A stretch of DNA of 21,858 nt from CAZTDU01 sp050248795 (lineage in GTDB: Bacteria > Pseudomonadota > Gammaproteobacteria > Burkholderiales > SG8-39). The notes under the pieces were generated by a model that was given only the letters and a program-made list of their open reading frames with translations, searched no databases and was not told the DNA's origin. This document shows, in pieces, positions 8,272-13,197 of the stretch (the stretch's first letter is position 1; each line of letters begins with the position of its first letter). Made by a program: the position numbers and the translations under genes. The stretch covers positions 1 to 21,858 of the forward strand of contig JBFWRS010000050.1 in the NCBI GenBank assembly GCA_050248795.1, written 5' to 3'.

Positions 8272-9112
8272 AGGCGAACGCCTGCAGAAGCTGATCGCCG
8301 CGGCCGGACTGGGATCACGTCGGGCCGCGGAAGACTGGATTCGTGCCGGACGCGTATCGGTGAACGGCAGGCCTGCCGGTATCGGCGACCGCGCCAGGCC
8401 GGAGGACCGGGTCGAGGTAGACGGTACGCCCATCGTGGTGCGCAGCCCCGCTACCACCGCGCGGGTGATCCTCTATCACAAACCCGTGGGCGAACTGGTG
8501 ACGCGGAAGGATCCAGGCGGACGGCCCACCGTGTTCGCGCGGCTGCCGCCGCTGCGCAGCGGCAAGTGGATCGCAGTCGGGCGGCTCGATTACAACACCT
8601 CGGGCCTGCTGCTGTTCACTGACGATGGTGAGCTCGCCAACCGCCTGATGCACCCCCGCTACGGCATCGAGCGCGAGTACGCCATCCGCGTCCAGGGCGA
8701 GCTGCAGCGGCCGCAGCTCGGATCCCTGCGCGCAGGCGTGGACATCGGCGGCGAGCAGGCGCGGTTCGAGCGCCTCGAGCCGTCGGTTGGGGGTGCGGCT
8801 GACGGCGTCAACCACTGGTACCGTGGCGTGCTGAAGGAAGGGCGTAACCGCGAAGTGCGCAGGCTCATGGAGGCGGTCGGGCAGCGCGTCAGCCGCCTGA
8901 TCAGGGTGCGTTATGGCCCCCAGGAACTGCCGCGGGACCTGCCTGCGGGCGCATGGCGCGAACTGCCCGAGACCGGAGTCGAGGGCCTGGGTAGTGTCTC
9001 AGTTCGAATGCAACAGAATGCCGAATCCCGCGAGCAGCCGGTAACATTGGCGCATGGCAACGCGCCCACGCAGACCCAGAGACACAAACGAGCTCGCAAA
9101 GCTGATCGTTGA
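8198..9112 (+). CDS. rluB: 23S rRNA pseudouridine synthase RluB with transposon-replaced C terminus
   Basis: 304 residues as it now stands. An S4 RNA-binding domain (about 27-75, ERLQKLIAAAGLGSRRAAED) precedes the RsuA/RluB/E/F catalytic domain with GRLDYNTSG (catalytic Asp131) and GRNREVRRLM. The closest family is RluB, which makes the pseudouridine at 2605 (E. coli numbering) of 23S rRNA. Native sequence ends at Leu264 (base 8989). The remaining 40 residues come from the left end of the inserted transposon, and the last ten native codons now lie at 12614-12643. All catalytic parts are before the junction, so activity is probably kept. The ATG is deep inside scpB; no later start is available before the S4 domain. 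Confidence 0.9.
   Translation: MNRPRAKRNQLQNPTRAPKPPAALEGERLQKLIAAAGLGSRRAAEDWIRAGRVSVNGRPAGIGDRARPEDRVEVDGTPIVVRSPATTARVILYHKPVGELVTRKDPGGRPTVFARLPPLRSGKWIAVGRLDYNTSGLLLFTDDGELANRLMHPRYGIEREYAIRVQGELQRPQLGSLRAGVDIGGEQARFERLEPSVGGAADGVNHWYRGVLKEGRNREVRRLMEAVGQRVSRLIRVRYGPQELPRDLPAGAWRELPETGVEGLGSVSVRMQQNAESREQPVTLAHGNAPTQTQRHKRARKADR
8982..8989. repeat. Left copy of 8-bp target-site duplication AGGGCCTG
   Basis: The sequence AGGGCCTG directly abuts the GGT end of the left inverted repeat. An identical copy abuts the right inverted repeat at 12606-12613. Exact flanking copies of 8 bp fit the 8-9 bp duplications made by IS1-family transposases. Confidence 0.93.
8990..9030 (+). repeat. Left terminal inverted repeat
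   Basis: Aligned by eye to the reverse complement of 12568-12605, about 30 of 41 positions match with small gaps. The outer part is GGT-A/G-G/C-TGTCTCA, followed by AACAG, GCCGA and CCCG in the same order. It also forms the new 3' coding sequence of rluB. Confidence 0.88.
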
Positions 9113-9278
9113 CCTGTCCACTGGCAACGCGACTGAGGGCGAAGAATCCAAAAAGGTGATTGCAACGCGCGCTTCTGGAAGCAAGGGCGGTGCGTCAAGA
9201 GCCAGCAAGTTGACGCCCGATCAACGGGCGGAGATTGCACGCGCTGCTGCTGCGGCCCGCTGGAAAAAATCTCGCTAA
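9054..9278 (+). CDS. Small basic protein with C-terminal GGxxRAxxLTxxQRxEIAxxAAxxRW motif
   Basis: 74 residues, strongly basic at both ends (MATRPRRPRDT and ARWKKSR). The N-terminal part DTNELAKLIVDLSTGNATE and the C-terminal half GSKGGASRASKLTPDQRAEIARAAAAARWKKS form a pattern I recognise from many small bacterial proteins of unknown function, some loosely called histone-like. A nucleic-acid-binding role is plausible from charge only. The start lies within the last codons of the hybrid rluB frame and has no clear Shine-Dalgarno sequence, so it may depend on rluB transcription and translation. Its stop overlaps the end of the convergent gene at 9275 by four bases. It is the first passenger inside the left transposon end. 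Confidence 0.7.
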   Translation: MATRPRRPRDTNELAKLIVDLSTGNATEGEESKKVIATRASGSKGGASRASKLTPDQRAEIARAAAAARWKKSR

Positions 9279-9763
9279 GCTGCCTGCTCGCCTGAGCCGA
9301 AACCGGGAGAATTTAGCCGTTCCTCAACGTCATCGGTGAAGTCCATGACGAGCTGAATCGGATCTTCGCTGGAATGACGATCATTCCAAATCATTTCGTC
9401 TATTTTTGCGTGTACTGCATCGCCCACCATCTGCTGTCGGCGGTTGGTCAGAGACCAGAGCATTTGCGCTCTTGTAGCGTCATCGATGTCAACCCACAGC
9501 GTGTACTGTCTGCCGTCTTTCCTAGTGCTGCGCAATGCATGATTCACGCGATATGACAAGCCGGTCTTGGGGTCCTGCTTAAACTCAGCGCGAGCAGCAT
9601 CGGCGAACTGGGCGACTAACAAGTCGCGCGCAGATTTCGGCTTCGGAAGAGTAGCGCCTCGGGCTATTGCCCAATCCGCGACTTGCTCCATGTCTACCAC
9701 CTTATTGCCAGATTCGGTCTTGTATAGCTGAATCAGCCCCTGTAGTTGCCCATTTCTATTCAT
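9275..9763 (-). CDS. Conserved protein of unknown function, partner of the XRE-ImmA gene
   Basis: 162 residues, soluble and without signal peptide. Recognisable stretches are DMEQVADWAIARG (about 24-36), a middle region with GLSYRVNHALRSTRKDG (about 68-84) and YTLWVDIDDA, and near the end DPIQLVMDFTDDVEERL (about 134-150). I recall similar hypothetical proteins in alpha- and betaproteobacterial mobile regions but know no function. It is the second gene of a minus-strand pair, 13 bases after the XRE-ImmA stop, with a strong AAGGAG site seven bases before its ATG. The context, a regulator/protease gene immediately upstream, would fit a toxin, an effector or a protease target. None of these is shown by the sequence. 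Confidence 0.8.
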   Translation of the reverse strand: MNRNGQLQGLIQLYKTESGNKVVDMEQVADWAIARGATLPKPKSARDLLVAQFADAARAEFKQDPKTGLSYRVNHALRSTRKDGRQYTLWVDIDDATRAQMLWSLTNRRQQMVGDAVHAKIDEMIWNDRHSSEDPIQLVMDFTDDVEERLNSPGFGSGEQAA

Positions 9764-9776
9764 GACAGACTCCTTT

Positions 9777-10910
9777 TCAATGCAAACCCACTGGAGCTAC
9801 ATCGCCCCAGCCATCGACAATTGCGCCAGGCAAAACATGGTTGCGAATTTTTGCCAAATGCGCCCTGAATAAGTCGTACCTTCCGGTTCTAAATTGAATC
9901 TGTCCGGCAACCAGGCTGGGGTGAACCCCAAGGATCTTGCATAGCCCGAGGAAATCCCTCTCCGGGAACAGCGGGGCTTTCCTAGCGATAAAACTATCGA
10001 CTCGCGCTTTGGGTGAGCAAAACTCCCCGGCCGCGTCGTTTGCGACCCTCTCTTCGTCAGCAAGCGAGCAGGAATTGCCCATGTCTACGTCAAGCATTGG
10101 GGATGTCTCGCCGTGCCTTTGAAGGACGTGTTCCAATTCATGCCGCAGTACAAACCAGAAGTTGTCCATGCGATCAAATCGCAAGGTCATTCCGATGACT
10201 GGCGATTTTTCATCCAACCACAGGCAAACGCCATCAATTTTGGATGCCTTAAGCCCTTCGACAAACACCAATCTGATCCCGCATTCCATCAACAACCGAG
10301 GGACATGCCGCGCTTCTTCTGGCGCGCTCAAATAAGACTTTAGCTTTCTTAGCGCGGCCCGCGCTAGATCTTCATCGTAGGCCGGCGCCAGGACTTCTCT
10401 TGCAATTTGCTTTATTCGGTAGAGCCATGCCAATTGCGCGGGCGTGACTTCGATGTCAGCGTCCGTTTTCTTGGCTGCGTGCGGAAGGATCGCAATCTTG
10501 TCCACGGTCGGGGCATCGAAAAATTTCGCGAGCGCCTTTTCTACCGATGGAACGTCTTTTATGTCTGCGTCAAGCCAGCGTCTCTTGATCATTTCGGCAA
10601 TGGGCAATTCACCAAACAATTTAGCCCTAGTGGCACGATGTGGGTCCGGCACCGCAAGCATGCGAGCTTTGGCCAAATCAAAGGTCTTCTGTAACGTGAG
10701 GAATCGGTCGGCTGGCTGGCCAAAAATTTCCTCCAATGAGATCGCCAATTCCGCCGTTACGGGGCGCTTGTCCGAGAACAGTTTGTTTACGCCTGTCTCG
10801 TCCATACCCAGGACAATGGCTAAGACGCGCTGGGTCCAGCCCTTTTCCTCCAAGAGGGCCGATAAAAGCTGTCCCGGCGATCGGTACATTTCGTCTTCGT
10901 TTTCAGTCAT
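9777..10910 (-). CDS. XRE-family HTH regulator fused to ImmA/IrrE metallopeptidase
   Basis: 377 residues. The N-terminal ~70 form a HigA-like helix-turn-helix (SPGQLLSALLEEKGWTQRVLA ... NKLFSDKRPVTAELAISLEEIF). The C-terminal half is an ImmA/IrrE zinc peptidase with HELEH at 257-261 and a downstream ADEERVANDAAGEFCSP segment like the EREAN-FA motif that supplies the third ligand. In ICEBs1, ImmA cleaves the repressor ImmR; in Deinococcus, IrrE cleaves DdrO. Here DNA-binding and protease parts are in one chain, as in many HigA/COG2856-like proteins of mobile elements. The promoter at 10942-10970 faces the transposase promoter. I infer autoregulation and possibly control of transposition or of the 9275-9763 gene. 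No frameshift or missing catalytic residue is seen. Confidence 0.9.
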   Translation of the reverse strand: MTENEDEMYRSPGQLLSALLEEKGWTQRVLAIVLGMDETGVNKLFSDKRPVTAELAISLEEIFGQPADRFLTLQKTFDLAKARMLAVPDPHRATRAKLFGELPIAEMIKRRWLDADIKDVPSVEKALAKFFDAPTVDKIAILPHAAKKTDADIEVTPAQLAWLYRIKQIAREVLAPAYDEDLARAALRKLKSYLSAPEEARHVPRLLMECGIRLVFVEGLKASKIDGVCLWLDEKSPVIGMTLRFDRMDNFWFVLRHELEHVLQRHGETSPMLDVDMGNSCSLADEERVANDAAGEFCSPKARVDSFIARKAPLFPERDFLGLCKILGVHPSLVAGQIQFRTGRYDLFRAHLAKIRNHVLPGAIVDGWGDVAPVGLH

Positions 10911-10941
10911 TTATGGTGGTCCCCCGTTTAACTGTTTCGGC

Positions 10942-10970
10942 ATGATATTGGAATCAGGCCAAATTAGCAA
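10942..10970 (-). promoter_or_regulatory. Sigma70-type promoter of the XRE-ImmA operon
   Basis: On the minus strand TTGCTA (10970-10965) is separated by exactly 17 bases from TATCAT (10947-10942), with the ATG at 10910. A purine-rich GGGGGA stretch lies before the start codon. The -35 boxes of this promoter and of the transposase promoter are only 14 bases apart. Confidence 0.65.
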
Positions 10971-10992
10971 ACTGAAGTTAATGCTTGACTAA
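10964..10992. promoter_or_regulatory. Imperfect dyad spanning both divergent -35 boxes (candidate operator)
   Basis: TTAGCAA at the left edge mirrors TTGACTAA at the right edge with a one-base offset. The dyad covers the -35 boxes of both the XRE-ImmA and the transposase promoter. A bound XRE repressor here would silence both. The match is short and the role is inferred from position. Confidence 0.35.
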
Positions 10993-11013
10993 TAATCTCT
11001 AGCTAAGCATAAT
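10985..11013 (+). promoter_or_regulatory. Sigma70-type promoter of the transposase gene
   Basis: TTGACT (10985-10990), a 17-base spacer and CATAAT (11008-11013) form a near-consensus promoter. The predicted start near 11020 is about 15 bases before the transposase ATG at 11035 and just upstream of the GGAGG site at 11023-11027. Confidence 0.75.
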
Positions 11014-11036
11014 GTTCACATTGGAGGCGTGAACAT
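11012..11036 (+). repeat. Perfect 8-bp inverted repeat around the transposase ribosome-binding site
   Basis: ATGTTCAC (11012-11019) and GTGAACAT (11029-11036) are exact reverse complements, with a 9-base loop holding the GGAGG site. The right arm includes the first two bases of the start codon. The left arm lies upstream of the predicted transcription start, so the hairpin would form mainly in read-through RNA. Confidence 0.75.
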
Positions 11037-11859
11037 GAACCGACTGCCCATAGCCAAGCGAGTCCAGATCCTCGGATGCCTCACAGAGGGCATGTCCCTC
11101 CGAGCGACTACCCGCCTCTGTGATGTAAGCATCAACACGGTGACCAAGCTGCTGGTGGACGTAGGCACGGCCTGCGACCTGTACCAGAACGAGCATCTTC
11201 GCGGCCTCGCTTGCAAGCGGGTCCAGTGCGATGAAATCTGGTCGTTCGTCGGAGCGAAGGCGGGGAACCTTCAGCCGTGGGAGCGCAATACGGGTGAGCG
11301 CGGCGACGTTTGGACCTGGGTAGCGATGGACCCGGAAAGCAAGCTAGTCCTGTCTTGGCTCGTAGGGAGGCGCAATACGCCTGCGGCAGTCACGTTCATG
11401 AAGGATGTAGCCTCGCGCCTCTCGCATCGCGTACAACTGACCACGGACGCGCATAAGCCCTACCTGGTGGCCGTAGACGAAGCCTTTGGCAGCGATATCG
11501 ACTACTCGGTACTGTCGAAGATATACGCGACCGCGCCGGAAGCGCAGCGTCGCTACAGCCCGCCTGTGTGCGTCGGCGCGACCAAGGAAACGGTTAGCGG
11601 GGCGCCGGACGAATCGCTGGTATCAACGAGCCATATCGAGCGGCAGAACCTGACCATGCGCATGGGCATGCGCCGGTTCACTCGCCTGACCAATGGATTC
11701 TCGAAGAAGGTCCAGAACCACGCCTGCGCTATCGGGCTGCATTACATGCATTACAACTTCGCCCGAATCCACAAGACCCTTCGCGTCACTCCGGCCATGC
11801 AGGCGGGGATCACGGACCACGTTTGGAGCTTAGAGGAAATCGCCCGCCTGGCTACCTAA
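11035..11859 (+). CDS. IS1-family DDE transposase, single ORF
   Basis: 274 residues. An N-terminal helix-turn-helix region (about 1-45, KRVQILGCLTEGMSLRATTR ... VSINTVTKLL) is followed by a DDE core with Asp66 (CDEIW), Asp138 (TTDAHKPY) and Glu202 (SHIERQNLTMR). The segment IERQNLTMRMGMRRFTRLTNGFSKK is closely like the corresponding part of IS1 InsB, and IHKTLRVTPAM completes the site. Unlike IS1, no programmed frameshift is needed: both domains are in one frame. I start at ATG 11035 because GGAGG (11023-11027) is seven bases away; GTG 11029 is too close. The gene is intact and is presumably what moved the 3.6-kb element, since ends and target duplication fit this family. Confidence 0.92.
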   Translation: MNRLPIAKRVQILGCLTEGMSLRATTRLCDVSINTVTKLLVDVGTACDLYQNEHLRGLACKRVQCDEIWSFVGAKAGNLQPWERNTGERGDVWTWVAMDPESKLVLSWLVGRRNTPAAVTFMKDVASRLSHRVQLTTDAHKPYLVAVDEAFGSDIDYSVLSKIYATAPEAQRRYSPPVCVGATKETVSGAPDESLVSTSHIERQNLTMRMGMRRFTRLTNGFSKKVQNHACAIGLHYMHYNFARIHKTLRVTPAMQAGITDHVWSLEEIARLAT

Positions 11860-11956
11860 GCTAGATTCACCGCAAAACTCCGCTTACATTCTTCCCTTGG
11901 ACTCATGCTGAAAGTTGTGGCAGAATACATATCGGTTTGAAAAAACTTATTACATT

Positions 11957-11991
11957 TCAGTGGTTTGTGGATGTTACATAGAAACCACTGA
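11957..11991 (+). repeat. 10-bp inverted repeat before the HicB-like gene
   Basis: TCAGTGGTTT (11957-11966) and AAACCACTGA (11982-11991) are exact reverse complements separated by 15 bases. The right arm touches the AGGGGG ribosome site of the HicB-like gene. It could be an operator for HicB-type autoregulation or an RNA hairpin that also ends transposase transcripts. No T-run follows, which favours the operator reading. The gap 11860-12001 holds nothing else I can support, including no clear promoter. Confidence 0.6.
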
Positions 11992-12001
11992 GGGGGCAAA
12001 A

Positions 12002-12283
12002 ATGGGGCGCTCACCGAATTATCTGGTCGCCGAAGTGCAACTGCACGAAAGCGACGGGTCTATCCACGCCTATAGCGATGACATCCCTGGCTTGAATATT
12101 TGCGGCGCAGATAGAGAAGCAGTTTTGACGGATGTCATTCACGGAATTGTCCATATCTTCAAGATAGTTCACGGAAAGAACGTAACTGTTGAATGGGCAG
12201 ACACTCCCGCTGGGGCATTTCAGCATGAATCACACCCACACAGGAGCAAAGAGCGCTTCGTTATGAAGCCAACCTTTGCTTAG
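12002..12283 (+). CDS. HicB-like / DUF1902-like small protein (putative antitoxin)
   Basis: 93 residues. YLVAEVQLHESDGSIHAYSDDIPGLNICGADREAVLTDVIHGI resembles the partial RNase-H fold of HicB-type antitoxins, where a beta strand ending in DxPG is followed by a helix (here SDDIPGL near residues 27-33). A C-terminal DNA-binding domain like that of longer HicB proteins is not evident; the tail is short and His/Lys rich. Start ATG 12002 has AGGGGG (11991-11996) at good spacing. The frame is open back to 11915 but that part spans the inverted repeat and is probably not translated. It is five bases upstream of a HicA-like gene, giving the HicB-HicA order. Assignment is by weak similarity and context. 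Confidence 0.6.
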   Translation: MGRSPNYLVAEVQLHESDGSIHAYSDDIPGLNICGADREAVLTDVIHGIVHIFKIVHGKNVTVEWADTPAGAFQHESHPHRSKERFVMKPTFA

Positions 12284-12288
12284 GATTT

Positions 12289-12510
12289 GTGGGGGGCACT
12301 CTTCTTAGCACTGAAGAGTGGTATGGGATGCTGAGAAAACACGGATGCGAAGAGATTCCCGGCGCGACGTTCACCGGAAAGACCTGTGGATACTCGACTT
12401 GGAGAACCCCGTGGGGAACTCAGTTTATCGTGCCGACACATTGCACCGAGGATCAGGCCGAAACGATCATCGCAAGGGAGATTGATCGAACACGCCCAAC
12501 CATGAACTAG
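12289..12510 (+). CDS. Small protein, possible HicA-like toxin
   Basis: 73 residues starting at GTG 12289. STEEWYGMLRKHGCEEIPGATFTGKTCGYSTWRTPWGTQFIVPTHCTEDQAETIIAREI has the helix-beta-beta-beta-helix order expected of HicA-type double-stranded-RNA-binding folds, and its size fits. The hallmark GSH with the catalytic histidine of HicA is not seen; the corresponding turn reads GKTCGYSTW. It may therefore be a divergent toxin, an inactive one, or another small fold. The AGGA at 12282-12285 is only three bases from the GTG, so translation is likely coupled to the upstream gene. A strong terminator starts right after its stop. Confidence 0.5.
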   Translation: MGGTLLSTEEWYGMLRKHGCEEIPGATFTGKTCGYSTWRTPWGTQFIVPTHCTEDQAETIIAREIDRTRPTMN

Positions 12511-12511
12511 A

Positions 12512-12535
12512 AAAAACCCGCTTCGGCGGGTTTTT
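12512..12535 (+). terminator. Intrinsic terminator after the HicB/HicA-like pair
   Basis: AAAAACCCGC, a TTCG loop and GCGGGTTTTT form a perfect 10-bp stem with A- and T-tracts, so it can act in both directions. It lies 33 bases inside the right inverted repeat and would stop passenger and rluB read-through transcripts before the host rimP operon. Confidence 0.93.
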
Positions 12536-12544
12536 CATTTCTAC

Positions 12545-12561
12545 CGTTCCAAATTGGAACG
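12545..12561. repeat. 17-bp perfect palindrome near the right transposon end
   Basis: CGTTCCAA and TTGGAACG are exact reverse complements around a single A at 12553. It sits between the terminator and the right inverted repeat. I found no second copy at the left end. Confidence 0.7.
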
Positions 12562-12567
12562 CCAGTA

Positions 12568-12605
12568 CGGGTCGGCGCTGTTACAAGTCAAAGTGAGACA
12601 GCACC
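12568..12605 (-). repeat. Right terminal inverted repeat
   Basis: Read on the minus strand it starts GGTGCTGTCTCA and contains AACAG, GCCGA and CCCG in the same order as the left end (8990-9030). The outermost GGT is shared with IS1-type ends. Confidence 0.88.
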
Positions 12606-12613
12606 AGGGCCTG
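12606..12613. repeat. Right copy of 8-bp target-site duplication AGGGCCTG
   Basis: Identical to 8982-8989 and immediately outside the right inverted repeat. Confidence 0.93.
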
Positions 12614-12646
12614 TCCCGCATTGCCGGCGAGGGAAAAATCCGTTAA
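12614..12646 (+). pseudogene. rluB: Displaced native 3' end of rluB
   Basis: Joining base 8989 to base 12614 keeps the rluB frame and reads S-R-I-A-G-E-G-K-I-R then TAA at 12644-12646. This restores a 274-residue RluB. The fragment is now untranslated and lies downstream of the transposon. Confidence 0.85.
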
Positions 12647-12649
12647 ACT
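12621..12649 (+). promoter_or_regulatory. Candidate promoter of the rimP-nusA-infB operon
   Basis: TTGCCG (12621-12626), 17 bases, then TAAACT (12644-12649), which overlaps the old rluB stop codon. Each box matches four of six consensus bases. It lies outside the transposon, so the operon would keep its own promoter after the insertion. The predicted leader is about 88 bases. Confidence 0.45.
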
Positions 12650-12699
12650 TCCAAAGCTTGAGAGAGGCGTCGGGAGTGCATGCCGAGGCTTTTGAACCG

Positions 12700-12721
12700 A
12701 TGGGCTTCGTGCCCATTTTTT
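12700..12721 (+). terminator. Terminator-like hairpin (possible attenuator) in the rimP leader
   Basis: ATGGGC, a TTCGT loop and GCCCAT are followed by six T residues (12716-12721), 22 bases before the rimP ATG. A full stop here would silence an essential operon, so partial termination is more likely. An upstream pair AAAGCTT (12653-12659) and AGGCTTT (12686-12692) can form another stem in the leader. Confidence 0.6.
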
Positions 12722-12743
12722 GTTTGCGGAATGACTACGGACG

Positions 12744-13178
12744 ATGCCGGGGATCACGGGCCTGCTGGAGCCGACCCTTGCGGGGTTGGGATACGAACTG
12801 GTGGATGCGCAGGTATCCAACAGGGGAAAGCTGATGCGCGTGTTCATCGACAAGCCGGGCGGGATCACCGTCGACGACTGTGCCAATGTCAGCAGGCACC
12901 TGTCGCGGCTGTTCGCGGTCGAAGGGATCGACTACGACCGGCTGGAGGTTTCGTCTCCCGGGCTGGACCGGCCGCTGTCCAGGCAGGCGGATTTTGTCCG
13001 CTTCGCGGGCAGCCAGGTCGATGTGCGGATGAGGGTTGCGGACGCCGCCGGCAGGCGCAGGTACGTGGGACTGCTGCGCGGCGTGGAGGATGGGGTTGCG
13101 ACGGTCGAGGTCGAGGGCCTGCCGGTCGCGTTGAAGCTGGACGAGATGGAACGGGCGCGGCTCGTTCCGGCGCTGTGA
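12744..13178 (+). CDS. rimP: Ribosome maturation factor RimP
   Basis: 144 residues. GYELVDAQVSNRGKLMRVFIDKPGGITVDDCANVSRHLSRLF (about residues 16-57) and LEVSSPGLDRPLSRQADF (about 67-84) are family signatures of the alpha/beta N-terminal domain, followed by a C-terminal SH3-like barrel. RimP binds the 30S head and promotes early assembly. It is the first gene of the operon with nusA 19 bp downstream. The start codon has only a weak ribosome site; the earlier ATG at 12731 is in another frame. Before the transposon arrived, rluB ended about 97 bases upstream. Confidence 0.94.
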   Translation: MPGITGLLEPTLAGLGYELVDAQVSNRGKLMRVFIDKPGGITVDDCANVSRHLSRLFAVEGIDYDRLEVSSPGLDRPLSRQADFVRFAGSQVDVRMRVADAAGRRRYVGLLRGVEDGVATVEVEGLPVALKLDEMERARLVPAL

Positions 13179-13197
13179 ATTGCCGGAGTCTTCGAGA

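Larger units (their letters stand above)
8990..12605. mobile_element. 3.6-kb IS1-family transposon with passenger genes
   Basis: The element is defined by the exact 8-bp target duplication and imperfect terminal inverted repeats that both begin GGT and share TGTCTCA, AACAG, GCCGA and CCCG blocks. IS1-family ends also begin GGT. It carries one transposase gene near its centre (11035-11859). Passengers are a small basic protein, an XRE-ImmA plus unknown-protein operon on the minus strand, and a HicB/HicA-like pair. Base composition inside is visibly lower in G+C than the flanks, most clearly around 9290-11000 and 11880-12300. Removing it restores the rluB frame. At 3616 bp it is far larger than IS1 itself (about 0.77 kb). 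It resembles the single-ORF, passenger-carrying branch of the IS1 family, but I cannot place it in a named group. Confidence 0.9.

Noticed and set aside
11001..11869. TCTAGCTAAG before and a near-mirror TCTAGCTTAG after the transposase, as possible ends of a separate small IS
   Set aside because: Only about ten bases match, no duplicated flanks are seen, and the outer ends with the exact 8-bp duplication explain the mobility better.
11915..12001. N-terminal extension of the HicB-like frame back to a TTG at 11915
   Set aside because: It runs through the inverted repeat and lacks a ribosome site, while ATG 12002 has AGGGGG at good spacing.
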